Notes under the pieces: generated by a model
Databases searched by the model: none
What the model saw: the letters and a program-made list of their open reading frames with translations, nothing else
What the model was told of the DNA's origin: nothing
Translations under genes and position numbers: made by a program
In this document: in pieces, positions 42,020 through 51,179 of the stretch
Layout: every line of letters begins with the position of its first letter
How positions within the stretch are numbered: the first letter of the stretch is position 1
Origin: Aquipuribacter sp051216895
GTDB lineage: Bacteria > Actinomycetota > Actinomycetes > Actinomycetales > JBBAYJ01
Length of the DNA: 64,000 bases
Direction: 5' to 3'
Assembly: GCF_051216895.1 (NCBI RefSeq)
Contig: NZ_JBPKAO010000014.1
Span: 1 to 64,000 of the forward strand

Positions 42020-45000
42020 TCATCCGATCTCGTCGACCACGAAGGCGCTGTCACGCAGGAGGACCTGCCTGACCTCGGCGTCACCGATACGACGGGCGAG
42101 GGTGTCGAAGCTGCGCAGCGCGGCGATCATGCGCTGCTCACCCCGGGGACCCTGCGCCTGCGCGGCGACGGCCTGGTCGAGACGACCGGCGAGCTGCTTG
42201 CCCACCGTCGCCGTGACCGTGCCCTCGGCCACGAACCGGTCGAGCAGGACGTCCATGTCCTGCAACGACGTGGTCACCGTGAACGTGACCTCGACCTCGG
42301 TGGTGTTGCCGGCCTCGTCGGTCGCCGTGACCGACAGGACGTGCTCACCCAGGTCGAGCGTCCACAGCTCGAGCGTGCCGGCCTCCACGGTCTCCCCGTC
42401 GAGCATCAGCTCGACCGAGGCGAGGCCGGACCCCTCGTCGGTCGCCACGGCGGTCAGGTCGAGCTCGACGGAGTCGCCGAGCACCTGACCGTCCTCGACG
42501 CCGAGCTCGACCTCCGGGCCGGTGGTGTCGAAGCGGACCTCGACCGTCCCGACCTCGGAGACGTTGCCCGCGGCGTCGGACGCCCGGTACTGCAGGGTGT
42601 GGGTGCCGTCGCCGAGGGCCTCGGGGTCGAGGACCACCGGAGCCGTGTACTCCAGCCAGTCGCCGTCACCGATGCGGTACTCGGTGTAGACGACCCCACC
42701 CGTGGCCTCCGAGTCGTCGGTGGCCGTGACGGTCACCGTGACGGGCTCGGTGTACCAGCCGGACGCCGGCTCCTCCGGTGCCACCGTGGCCGAGACCTCG
42801 GGGGCGGTGGTGTCGGGCTCCTCGTCGCCCAGCACCCGGAAGTAGTCGAAGGACACCGGGACACGCGCGGCCTGGTTGGTGCCGATCGTGAAGAGACCGA
42901 CCTTGAGGTCGTCGGAGCTCGCGATCGCCGCGTTCGGGACCCCGGCCGCGCCGACGGCGACCCAGGTGGTGCCGTCGAGCGAGTACTCACCGGTGAAGGT
43001 CGACCCGGACTTGGCCAGCCGCAGCCAGACCTCGCCCCGGGCGACCTGCCCGGAGCTCGGCTGCGGGTTCTGGATGACGCCCGCGAGCTCCGAGCGGAGC
43101 TCGATGCTGGAGGCGACGTTGGCCGCGCCGAGCGCGCTGGTCACGAGGTGGTCGAACTTGACGTAGTTGTCGTCGTCGACCCACGCGATCAGACCGCCCT
43201 GCTGGTACTGCTGGACCAGGGCGGAGGTGTCGAGCTTGGTCTCCACCGTCCAGTCGCCCTCCGGCGCGTCCTGCAGGACGAAGTTGGTGACGCTCGCCGC
43301 GTTCGGCGTGGTGTAGATGTCACCGTTCGGCGTCAGCAGCGTGAGCTTCCCGTCGGCGACGGACAGCGCGGAGGGCTCGGGCCGCACGACCTGCCAGCGG
43401 CAGGTGTCCAGCTCGGTGCCCTCGAACTCGTCGGACGGGTCGACCTCGCCGACCGAGTCGTCCGGCGTGATCGTGAAGGAGTCGAACTCCGCGTCGACCA
43501 CCGGCGTCTGGCCGGTGCCCGTGAGCGAGATCAGGCCGACGCGGGGGTTGGTGATCCCCGTCAGCGACTTGGTCTGCGGCATGTCGACGAACGTCACGCC
43601 GTCCGCGGAGTACGAGGCCCGCAGGTCCGTCCCGTTGGTCGAGGTGAACCGCACCCAGAAGGTGTCGGGGAACGCTGCTCCCAGCGCGGCCGTGTTGGAG
43701 TCGCCGACCTCGTTGGGGACGCCGGCCTCCTCACGGATGTACTGGAAGATGCGTGCTCCGGCGTCCGGGTTCGCGGTACGACCCTGGATCACCATCTTGG
43801 CGTAGTTGTCGTCGTCGCCGTAGATGACCAGACCCGCCTGCTGGTACTGCTCGCGGGCCGGCAGGGTGAGCTTCGCGGTGGCCTGGAACGCCCCCGGCTT
43901 CAGGTCCTGCACGACGATGTTCGGCGTCGCGGTGTTGTTCGTGCCGTAGATGTCCGTCGCGGACGTCGGGAGCACGAGCGCCCCGTCCTCCACGCGCAGG
44001 TTGCCGTCCGGTCGGACGACGTCCCACCGGTCGAGGTCCAGCGTGTCACCGTCGAAGTCGTCGGACAGGACGCCGAAGCAGGGCTCCAGCGGCACCGCCT
44101 CGACCTCGATGGTCACCGTCGCGACGCGGAAGGCACCGCGGGCGTCGGTGGCGCGGAACGTGGCGGTGTAGGTGCCCGGGTCGGTGTAGACGACGTCGGT
44201 CGTCAGACCGTCCCGCGGGGCGTCGCCGGCGATGCCGGTCGTCCACACCCCGGTCACGGCGTCCCCGTCGAGGTCGGAGACCTCGGCGGTGAGCGTGACG
44301 GGCAGCGGCGCCTCGCCGGAGTCCGGAGTGGCGGTGGCGGACTCGATCATCGGCGCGCTGTTGGCGCTGACGCCCTTGCCCTGGAACTCGAACCAGTTGA
44401 CGTTCATCAGGCTGCCGGTGCCGCCGGTGCGCGACTTGAAGACGGCGAACAGCTCACCGCTCTCGGTCGGGACGTCGCTCAGCTCGGTGCTGAACTCGTC
44501 GTAGACCTGCCAGGCGCCGGTGCCGCCGACCTCGATGGTGCCGAGGACCGGGCCGTCGGCGGCGTCCCAGCGGAGCTCGACGAGCCCGCCGGTGCCCGGG
44601 CTGGCGGCCCGGATCGTGACACCGTCGATGTTGGTCAGGTTGACGGGCGAGTACGAGACGTAGTCGCCGTCCTCGATGAAGCCGAGGTTCTGGAACCCGC
44701 CGGCGCTGTCTCCGGTGGCCTCGACCTGGACGCCGGGGTCGCCGCCGCCGGTCGAGCCGGGCGCGCGCCCGGTGGACTCGAAGTACTGGGCCTGCTTGAG
44801 CTTGGGCTGCAGGGTGATCAGGTCGGTGCCGGTCAGCGCGGGTGCGCCGTTGGGACCGCCCTGGTCGGTGTAGTCGGCCTCGACGATGACGAAGATGTCG
44901 GCCTCGGGACCGTGGCTGTCGTCGATCGTGGCGACGAACTCGCCCTCGCAGCCGTTCTCCTGCTCACCCGGGTGGCCGTGGTCGTTGTGCCCGAGGGCGG

Positions 45001-47599
45001 GCTTGACGAGGACACCGGGGCAGGTGTCGTAGCCGGCGGCGTCGTCCTCGGGGTCGGTGACCTCGACGGAGTAGGCGACGGTGTCGCCGAACTCCGTGAA
45101 GCCGCCCTCCGGCGGCCCGGTGATCTCGACCGTCGGGCGCGTGTTGCCCGCGGCGATGTTGACCGTGGCGCTGGCCGACCGCTCGTTCTCGTTGGTCACG
45201 GTCAGCAGCGCCTGGTAGGCGCCGGCCGTCGAGTAGGTGTACGACGGGTTGGGCTCGGTCGAGTCCACGTCGCCGTCACCGTCGAGGTCCCACGCGTAGG
45301 TGAGCGCCCCGCCGTTGGGGTCGAACGTCCCCTCCGAGCTGAAGGTCACCTGCAGCGGCACGGGACCGCTGGTCACGTCGGCGCTGGCCTGCACCACGGG
45401 GGCGCGGCTGCCGGCCAGGTAGTCGATCCGGTAGACCCCGGAGTCGGCGTTGTTGCCGCCGAAGCCCGAGCCCCAGTCGAGCATGTACAGGGCGCCGTCC
45501 GGGCCCCACTCCCACGCCATCGGCTTGATGATCAGGCCGCGGGGCAGGAACGAGGTGACCTTGACCGGCTCGAGCCGGTCCTCGCTCAGCTGGACGTTGT
45601 ACAGCTGGCCGGTGTTCCACTCGCCGAGCAGGACCTTGTCGGAGAAGTAGGCGGGCCACTTGGTGTCGGAGTCGAGGTCCTCGTCGTAGACGTAGGCGGG
45701 ACCGGCCATGGGCGCGCCGCCCGTGCCGATGCCGGGGTAGGCCGAGGTGGACTCGCGGCCGTACCAGATCTGCGCGCCGATGGCGGGGGGCAGCTCGGTC
45801 AGGCCGGTGTTGTTCGGGGAGTCGTTGACCAGGGCGTCGCAGTCGAACAGGCCCTTGCCGGTGTTGCTGGCGAAGTCCCAGTCCACGTACGGGGTGTTGT
45901 CGCCGTGGCAGTAGGGCCAGCCGTAGTTGCCGGGCTCCTGGAGCACGGCCCACTCGACCCGGCCGTCAGGCCCGCGGGTCGGGCTCGTCGAGCCCGCGTC
46001 GGGGCCGTAGTCGGCCACCATGAGCTTGTCGGTCAGCGGGTCGATGCCGATGCGGAACGGGTTGCGGAAGCCCATGCCGTAGATCTCGGGCTTGGTGAGG
46101 GCCGTGCCGGGGGCGAACAGGTTGCCCTCGGGGATGGTGTAGCTGCCGTCGTCCTGCGGCGTGATCCGGAGGATCTTGCCCCGCAGGTCGTTGGTGTTGC
46201 CGGACGTGGCCTGGGCGTCGAACGGGGTGCGGCCCGGGCGCTCGTCGATGGGCGTGTAGCCCTGCGACTCGAACGGGTTGGTGTTGTCACCGGTGGCGAT
46301 GTACAGGTTGCCCTCGCCGTCGAACTCCAGGGCGCCGCCGGCGTGGCAGCACTGGGCCCGCTGCACGGGCACCTCGAGCACGACGACCTCGCTGGCCGGG
46401 TCGATGCTGGTCTCGCCCATCGTGAAGCGGGACACCAGGTCGATGTTGGAGCCGGTGGGCGAGTAGTACACGTACACCCAGCCGTTGTCGGCGAAGTCCG
46501 GGTCCAGGACCAGGCCGACCAGGCCGAACTCCTGCACGGTCGTGACGGACAGGTTGAGGACCGTGCGCACGGCGCCGGTGGTCTCGATGACGCGCACCTG
46601 GCCGTTGCGCTCGATGTAGAAGACGCGTCCGTCGTCGGCGACGTCGATCTCCATCGGGTTGGACGTGTTCTCGTCCAGCGCGACCTTCTCGAAGCTGTCG
46701 TCGGCGGTCGCGCTGCAGTCCGAGGCGACGGCCCCCGCGGCGGTCTCGATGCCGCCGAGCAGGTGGTCGAGGAACTCGGGCTCGACGAACGACTCGTTGG
46801 TGTGGCCCATGGCCGTGTACCAGCTGCGGCCGGCCTCGACCTCCTGGCACCAGGCGATCGGGTGGTCGTTGCCCATCGCGCCGTTGCCGGGCGAGTACGA
46901 GGACTCGTCCAGCGAGGCGAGCACGTGGACGTCCGAGCGCGGGTTGCGGTCGAAGTTGTACCACTCGTCGAAGCGGGACCACTCGGTCGGCAGGCCCTCG
47001 GTCGAGGGGTGCGCGGGGTCCTCGACCAGGACGGTGGCGGTCTGGTTCTGGGGGTGCGAGGTGAAGTACGCCCCCACCAGGTCGCCGTAGAACTCCCAGC
47101 CGTACTCGGTGTCGGACGCGGAGTGGATGCCGGCGAACCCGCCGCCGCCGTTGATGTAGCTCTCGAACGCGGCCTGCTGGGTGTCGTTGAGCACGTCACC
47201 GGTCGTCGACAGCCAGACGACGGCCTCGAACTGCTCGAGGTAGGCCTCCGTGAACAGCGAGGAGTCCTCCGTGGCCGTCACGCTGAAGTTGTGCTCGGTG
47301 CCGAGGGCCTCGATGGCGGCGATGCCCGAGGGGATGGAGGCGTGCCGGAAGCCCGCGGTCTTGGAGAAGACGAGGACGTCGAAGCGGCCCTGCCCGACGG
47401 GCGGGGCCTGGGTGGCGACGGCCGAGGACGTGACGGCCGCGGCCGTCGGGGCGAGCGCTGCCGGGGCCGGGGCGGCCGACGCCGAGGCCGGGGTCGCGAC
47501 GAGCAGGCCGGCCGCGAGGGCGAGGCCCGCGACCGCGGCTACTCCCTTGCGTCTACGCCGTGGCGTACGAGGGGAGGGACGGGGAGGGGGTGGGAACAT
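42020..47599 (-). CDS. Secreted ThuA-glucose/sorbosone dehydrogenase-PKD-CBM6 multidomain protein
   Basis: 1859 residues. A signal peptide (about 1-43) is followed by a ThuA-like domain (about 72-300, VLVFSKTAGFRHASIPSGI), then a glucose/sorbosone dehydrogenase-type beta-propeller (about 303-726, AGGALEFDGEGNLYIATGDN, YGMGFRNPFRIGID). Next come a PKD domain (about 743-813), an Ig-like region with a HNDHGHPGEQENG insert, CBM6 (about 936-1080), a PKD/Ig unit, two DUF1349/LamG-like jelly rolls (about 1173-1370 and 1386-1580), two Ig-like domains and a FIMAH-like helical tail (about 1778-1859). Probably a cell-surface carbohydrate oxidase with binding modules. The ATG has a GGAAG ribosome site; a LacI-like operator lies just upstream. 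Confidence 0.88.
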   Translation of the reverse strand: MFPPPPRPSPRTPRRRRKGVAAVAGLALAAGLLVATPASASAAPAPAALAPTAAAVTSSAVATQAPPVGQGRFDVLVFSKTAGFRHASIPSGIAAIEALGTEHNFSVTATEDSSLFTEAYLEQFEAVVWLSTTGDVLNDTQQAAFESYINGGGGFAGIHSASDTEYGWEFYGDLVGAYFTSHPQNQTATVLVEDPAHPSTEGLPTEWSRFDEWYNFDRNPRSDVHVLASLDESSYSPGNGAMGNDHPIAWCQEVEAGRSWYTAMGHTNESFVEPEFLDHLLGGIETAAGAVASDCSATADDSFEKVALDENTSNPMEIDVADDGRVFYIERNGQVRVIETTGAVRTVLNLSVTTVQEFGLVGLVLDPDFADNGWVYVYYSPTGSNIDLVSRFTMGETSIDPASEVVVLEVPVQRAQCCHAGGALEFDGEGNLYIATGDNTNPFESQGYTPIDERPGRTPFDAQATSGNTNDLRGKILRITPQDDGSYTIPEGNLFAPGTALTKPEIYGMGFRNPFRIGIDPLTDKLMVADYGPDAGSTSPTRGPDGRVEWAVLQEPGNYGWPYCHGDNTPYVDWDFASNTGKGLFDCDALVNDSPNNTGLTELPPAIGAQIWYGRESTSAYPGIGTGGAPMAGPAYVYDEDLDSDTKWPAYFSDKVLLGEWNTGQLYNVQLSEDRLEPVKVTSFLPRGLIIKPMAWEWGPDGALYMLDWGSGFGGNNADSGVYRIDYLAGSRAPVVQASADVTSGPVPLQVTFSSEGTFDPNGGALTYAWDLDGDGDVDSTEPNPSYTYSTAGAYQALLTVTNENERSASATVNIAAGNTRPTVEITGPPEGGFTEFGDTVAYSVEVTDPEDDAAGYDTCPGVLVKPALGHNDHGHPGEQENGCEGEFVATIDDSHGPEADIFVIVEADYTDQGGPNGAPALTGTDLITLQPKLKQAQYFESTGRAPGSTGGGDPGVQVEATGDSAGGFQNLGFIEDGDYVSYSPVNLTNIDGVTIRAASPGTGGLVELRWDAADGPVLGTIEVGGTGAWQVYDEFSTELSDVPTESGELFAVFKSRTGGTGSLMNVNWFEFQGKGVSANSAPMIESATATPDSGEAPLPVTLTAEVSDLDGDAVTGVWTTGIAGDAPRDGLTTDVVYTDPGTYTATFRATDARGAFRVATVTIEVEAVPLEPCFGVLSDDFDGDTLDLDRWDVVRPDGNLRVEDGALVLPTSATDIYGTNNTATPNIVVQDLKPGAFQATAKLTLPAREQYQQAGLVIYGDDDNYAKMVIQGRTANPDAGARIFQYIREEAGVPNEVGDSNTAALGAAFPDTFWVRFTSTNGTDLRASYSADGVTFVDMPQTKSLTGITNPRVGLISLTGTGQTPVVDAEFDSFTITPDDSVGEVDPSDEFEGTELDTCRWQVVRPEPSALSVADGKLTLLTPNGDIYTTPNAASVTNFVLQDAPEGDWTVETKLDTSALVQQYQQGGLIAWVDDDNYVKFDHLVTSALGAANVASSIELRSELAGVIQNPQPSSGQVARGEVWLRLAKSGSTFTGEYSLDGTTWVAVGAAGVPNAAIASSDDLKVGLFTIGTNQAARVPVSFDYFRVLGDEEPDTTAPEVSATVAPEEPASGWYTEPVTVTVTATDDSEATGGVVYTEYRIGDGDWLEYTAPVVLDPEALGDGTHTLQYRASDAAGNVSEVGTVEVRFDTTGPEVELGVEDGQVLGDSVELDLTAVATDEGSGLASVELMLDGETVEAGTLELWTLDLGEHVLSVTATDEAGNTTEVEVTFTVTTSLQDMDVLLDRFVAEGTVTATVGKQLAGRLDQAVAAQAQGPRGEQRMIAALRSFDTLARRIGDAEVRQVLLRDSAFVVDEIG

Positions 47600-47637
47600 C
47601 GTTGTTCTTCCGTTCTCTGGAGGGGCCGGTTCGGGTT

Positions 47638-47653
47638 GGAAGCGATCGGTCTC
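47638..47653. promoter_or_regulatory. Putative LacI-type operator before the giant gene
   Basis: GGAAGCGATCGGTCTC matches 13 of 16 positions of the minus-strand site at 52779-52794 (GGAAGCGATACGTTTC) upstream of the ABC operon, suggesting one regulator for both. Confidence 0.4.
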
Positions 47654-47663
47654 GAGGCGGGAG

Positions 47664-47699
47664 CCGAGCCGCCCGGGGGTGCGTCCCCGGGCGGCTCGG
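47664..47699 (-). terminator. Hairpin after the Gfo/Idh/MocA gene
   Basis: CCGAGCCGCCCGGGG (47664-47678) pairs perfectly with 47685-47699 around a 6-base loop, two bases beyond the minus-strand stop. It separates the ABC operon from the giant gene. Confidence 0.75.
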
Positions 47700-47701
47700 G
47701 T

Positions 47702-48874
47702 TCAGAGGTCGAGCCAGGTGGTTCCCTGGTCGGAGGAGCGGGAGACGGCGTCCAGCACGGTCTGGATCTGCACGCCGTCGTCGAACGACGGGCTCGGGGC
47801 CCGCCCAGCGGCGACGTCACCCACCAGGTCGACGACCTGGTGGACGAACGACGCGTCGTAGCCCACCCCGTGGCCGGGCGGGTACCACAGCGCGGCGTAG
47901 GGGTGGTCGGGCTCGCTGGTCTGGATGCGGCGGAACCCTGCCTCCGCCGCGGGGAGCGTGTGGTCGTGGAACCACAGCTCGTTCATCTGCTCGAAGTCGA
48001 AGGCGACGCTTCCCAGCGAGCCGTTGACCTCCAGCCGGATGGCGTTCTTGCGGCCCGAGGCGAACCTCGTGGCCTCGAACGACCCGAGCGCCCCGTCGGA
48101 GAACCGCGCCAGGAACAGCGCCGCGTCGTCCACCGTGACCTCGCCCGTCGCGCCGGCGGCGTCCGCACCGGCGCTGAGGCCGGCCGACTCCGACGGCAGG
48201 GGCCGCTGCTTCACGAAGGTCTCCGTCAGGCCGGTGAGGCCGGTGATGCGGGCCCCGGTGACGAACTGCGACAGGTCGATGATGTGCGCACCGATGTCGC
48301 CGAGCGCCCCCGACCCCGCCCGCTCGGCCTGCAGGCGCCAGACCAGCGGGAACTCCGGGTCGGTGATCCAGTCCTGCAGGTACTGCGCCCGGACGTGGCG
48401 GATGGTGCCGAGCCGGCCCTCGGCCACGAGCTTCCTGGCCAGGGCGATGGCCGGGACGCGTCGGTAGTTGAACCCGACCATGGACAGGACCCCGCCGGTC
48501 GCGGCGGCGCGGGCGGCGTCGGCCATCCGCTGCGCCTGCTCGACCGTGTTGGCCAGCGGCTTCTCGCACAGGACGTGCTTGCCGGCCTCCAGCGCCGCCA
48601 CCGCGATCTCGCAGTGGCTGTCGCCGGGCGTGACGATGTCGACCAGGTCGACGTCGTCGCGCGCCAGGACGCTGCGCCAGTCGTCGGTGCTGTCGCGCCA
48701 GCCGAGCTGCGCGGCGGCCGCCTCGGCCCGCCCCGCGTCCCGGCCGGCCACGACGGCCATGTCGATGCCGAGCGGGAGCTCGGCGACCCTCGGTGCCGTC
48801 CGCCACGCGTGGGAGTGCGTGGCGCCCATGAACGAGTGGCCGACCAGCGCCACCCCCAGCGTGCCGTCGGGCAT
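47702..48874 (-). CDS. Gfo/Idh/MocA-family oxidoreductase
   Basis: 390 residues. The N-terminal Rossmann motif is GVALVGHSFMGATHSHAW, followed by VDIVTPGDSHCEIAVAALEAGKHVLCEKPLA with the conserved EKP lysine. The C-terminal domain has GSGALGDIGAHIIDLSQFV, carrying the catalytic-type Asp/His. ThuB-like family members oxidise sugars to 3-keto-sugars, and others act on inositols. The ATG overlaps the stop of the solute-binding protein gene (ATGA), so its substrate is probably the transported sugar or cyclitol. Last gene of the ABC operon. Confidence 0.92.
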   Translation of the reverse strand: MPDGTLGVALVGHSFMGATHSHAWRTAPRVAELPLGIDMAVVAGRDAGRAEAAAAQLGWRDSTDDWRSVLARDDVDLVDIVTPGDSHCEIAVAALEAGKHVLCEKPLANTVEQAQRMADAARAAATGGVLSMVGFNYRRVPAIALARKLVAEGRLGTIRHVRAQYLQDWITDPEFPLVWRLQAERAGSGALGDIGAHIIDLSQFVTGARITGLTGLTETFVKQRPLPSESAGLSAGADAAGATGEVTVDDAALFLARFSDGALGSFEATRFASGRKNAIRLEVNGSLGSVAFDFEQMNELWFHDHTLPAAEAGFRRIQTSEPDHPYAALWYPPGHGVGYDASFVHQVVDLVGDVAAGRAPSPSFDDGVQIQTVLDAVSRSSDQGTTWLDL

Positions 48875-49950
48875 CAGGACTCGAAGCCCAGCTCGAGGTA
48901 CTGGTCGACGTTCTCGGCGGTGATGGTCGCCGAGGACAGGATGATCTCCTCGGGGACCTCGTTCTCGACCAGGTCGCTCATGCCACGGCCCTGCGCCACG
49001 AGGCGCGCCAGGTTGATGGCCGAGGAGGCCATCGACGGGGAGTAGGTGACGGTGGCCTGCAGGACGGAGGTGCCGGCCTGGATCTCCTCCATCGCGTTCA
49101 GGGAGCCCGCGCCGCCGACCATGAAGAACTCCTCACGGCCGGAGTCGGCGATGGCGGCCAGGACGCCGATGCCCTGGTCGTCGTCGTGGTTCCAGATCGC
49201 GTCGAAGGCGGGGGTGGCCTGCAGCAGCTGCCGCGTGACGGCGTCGCCGGACTCGACGGTGAACTCCGCCGCCTGGCGGGGGCCGACCTCGAAGCCCCAC
49301 GAGGACAGCGCGTCGGCGAAGCCCTGGCTGCGCTGCTGCGTCAGCTCGAGGGCGTCGATGCCGGCGATCTCACCGATGACGGGGCTGCTGACGCCCTCGT
49401 CGGTCAGGCGCTGGCCGATGTAGTTGCCGGCCGCGACGCCCATGCCGTAGTTGTCGCCGGCGATGAAGGTCCGGTAGGCCAGCGGGGAGGAGAAGCGACG
49501 GTCGAGGTTGATGACCGGCACGCCCGCGTCCATCACCTCTCGCGCGATCTCGGTGAGGGCGTTGCCGTCGAAGGGCAGGATGACCAGGGCGTCGATGCCG
49601 GCGTCCAGCAGCGACTGGACCTGGCTGATCTGCAGGTTGACGTCGTTGGTGCCCTCGGTCAGCTGCAGGGTGACGTCCGGGTGGGCCTCGGCCTGGGCGC
49701 GGGCGTTCTCGGTGATGGCGGCGATCCAGCCGTGGTCGGCGGCGGGCGCGGAGAAGCCCAGGGTGACGGGCGCACCCGGCTCGGCGGAGGCACCGCCACC
49801 GGCGGCGGCCGCCGGGGCCGAGGCCGCGGCCTCGTCGGACGGCGCTGCGCCGGTGCAGGCGGCGAGACCTGCGGCGCCGGCGGCGGCACCACCGAGCAGG
49901 AAGCCTCGTCGGCCCAGTCGGGGCAGTCGCGGGCGCAGGGGATCGGTCAT
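48874..49950 (-). CDS. Sugar ABC transporter substrate-binding lipoprotein (ribose type)
   Basis: 358 residues. A Tat-type lipoprotein signal (GRRGFLLGGAAAGAAGLAAC) and a Ala/Ser linker are followed by a periplasmic-binding fold of the RbsB/Peripla_BP_4 class (about 60-355). Examples are GFSAPAADHGWIAAITENA, GIDALVILPFDGNAL, VPVINLDRRF and WNHDDDQGIGVLAAI. Ligand probably a monosaccharide or cyclitol. A GAGGAG ribosome site precedes the ATG. It lies between permease and oxidoreductase genes. Confidence 0.92.
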   Translation of the reverse strand: MTDPLRPRLPRLGRRGFLLGGAAAGAAGLAACTGAAPSDEAAASAPAAAAGGGASAEPGAPVTLGFSAPAADHGWIAAITENARAQAEAHPDVTLQLTEGTNDVNLQISQVQSLLDAGIDALVILPFDGNALTEIAREVMDAGVPVINLDRRFSSPLAYRTFIAGDNYGMGVAAGNYIGQRLTDEGVSSPVIGEIAGIDALELTQQRSQGFADALSSWGFEVGPRQAAEFTVESGDAVTRQLLQATPAFDAIWNHDDDQGIGVLAAIADSGREEFFMVGGAGSLNAMEEIQAGTSVLQATVTYSPSMASSAINLARLVAQGRGMSDLVENEVPEEIILSSATITAENVDQYLELGFES

Positions 49951-50045
49951 GTCGTACTCCTCATCGAGTTGGTGCTGGTGCGGGGGGTCTGGCCGCGGCG
50001 GCAGGGCGCCGGTCGCGGGTGGAGCGGTCGGGGGGGTGGGTGCGG

Positions 50046-51179
50046 TCAGCCCGCGGGGTTGCGCCCCTCGGCGTCAGGGGCGGCCGCCGTCTGGGCGGGC
50101 AGCTTGCCGGGCGAGCCCGGGCGCCGGAGCCAGGGCGGCAGACCGCCACCGCCGGACAGCCGCTGCTGCAGGAGCACGGCCACCACGATGATCGCGCCCT
50201 TGGCCACCTGCTGGGTGGCCGTGGGCAGGAAGTTCAGGGTGAAGATGTTGGTGACCGTGGTGAAGATCAGGACGCCGAGCAGCGTGCCGACGATCGTGCC
50301 CCGCCCGCCGGACAGCAGCGTGCCGCCGATGACGACCGCGGCGATGGCGTCCAGCTCCCAGAGCAGGCCGTGGGTGGAGGTACCCGTGGTCGTCCGCGCC
50401 GTGATCATGACGGCCGCGATGCCGCAGCAGAGACCGAGCAGCGTGTACAGCAGCATGGTGTGGCGACGGACGTCGATGCCCGCCAGCCGGGCCGCCTCGG
50501 CGTTGCCGCCCACCGCCAGGGTCCGGCGCCCGAACGTGGTGCGGTTCAGCAGCACCCAACCGCCGACGGCCACCGCGGCCATGATGTAGATCGACACCGG
50601 GATGCCCAGGAGTCGGGCCCGGAACACGTCGGCGAAGCTCGAGACGGTGACGAGCTGCGAGCGGTTGTCGCTGATCTGCTCGGCGAGGCCACGGGCGGCG
50701 GCCAGCATGGCCAGGGTCATGATGAACGGCACGATCCGGCCGTAGGCGACGAGGAACCCGTTGACCGCCCCGACCACCGTGCCCACCAGCAGGGCGCACA
50801 TCACCATCACCCAGAAGCCGTACTGCTCGGCGTAGTACTGGGTGGCGGCGGTCGTGGCCCAGACGCTGGCCAGCGCGGCGATCGCCCCGACGCTCAGGTC
50901 GATGCCACCGCCGGCGATGACGAACGTCATGCCGACGCTGACGACGGCGATCATGGCGCCGAGCTCGAGGATGATCAGCAGGTTGTTCCCGGAGAGGAAC
51001 CGGTCCCCGGCCGTGGAGACCCCGATGATCACCAGGATCACCATCACCCCCACGAGGCCGAGGTTGCGCACCACGGACTCGGACATGCGCGGCTGCTTGG
51101 GGGCCGAGGAGGCCGTGTGCCCGGCCGCGGCCTGGGGCGAGTCGCGGTCGGATGTCGCTGCGGTCGAGGACGTGCTCAT
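50046..51179 (-). CDS. Ribose-type ABC transporter permease
   Basis: 377 residues with about ten hydrophobic helices. The family motif VGMTFVIAGGGIDLSVGAIAAL and the EAA-like TLAVGGNAEAARLAGIDV are present. The cytoplasmic N-terminus (about 1-33) is Ser/Ala-rich and the C-terminus is Pro-rich. The ATG overlaps the stop of the ATPase gene (ATGA), so they are translated together. A single permease probably homodimerises, as RbsC does. Confidence 0.93.
   Translation of the reverse strand: MSTSSTAATSDRDSPQAAAGHTASSAPKQPRMSESVVRNLGLVGVMVILVIIGVSTAGDRFLSGNNLLIILELGAMIAVVSVGMTFVIAGGGIDLSVGAIAALASVWATTAATQYYAEQYGFWVMVMCALLVGTVVGAVNGFLVAYGRIVPFIMTLAMLAAARGLAEQISDNRSQLVTVSSFADVFRARLLGIPVSIYIMAAVAVGGWVLLNRTTFGRRTLAVGGNAEAARLAGIDVRRHTMLLYTLLGLCCGIAAVMITARTTTGTSTHGLLWELDAIAAVVIGGTLLSGGRGTIVGTLLGVLIFTTVTNIFTLNFLPTATQQVAKGAIIVVAVLLQQRLSGGGGLPPWLRRPGSPGKLPAQTAAAPDAEGRNPAG

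Noticed and set aside
42341..49045. 2234-codon open frame on the plus strand
   Set aside because: Antisense shadow of the ThuA/GSDH and Gfo/Idh/MocA genes; the translation is repetitive Val/Gly/Arg/Asp without domains, as expected for the complementary frame of a GC-rich gene.
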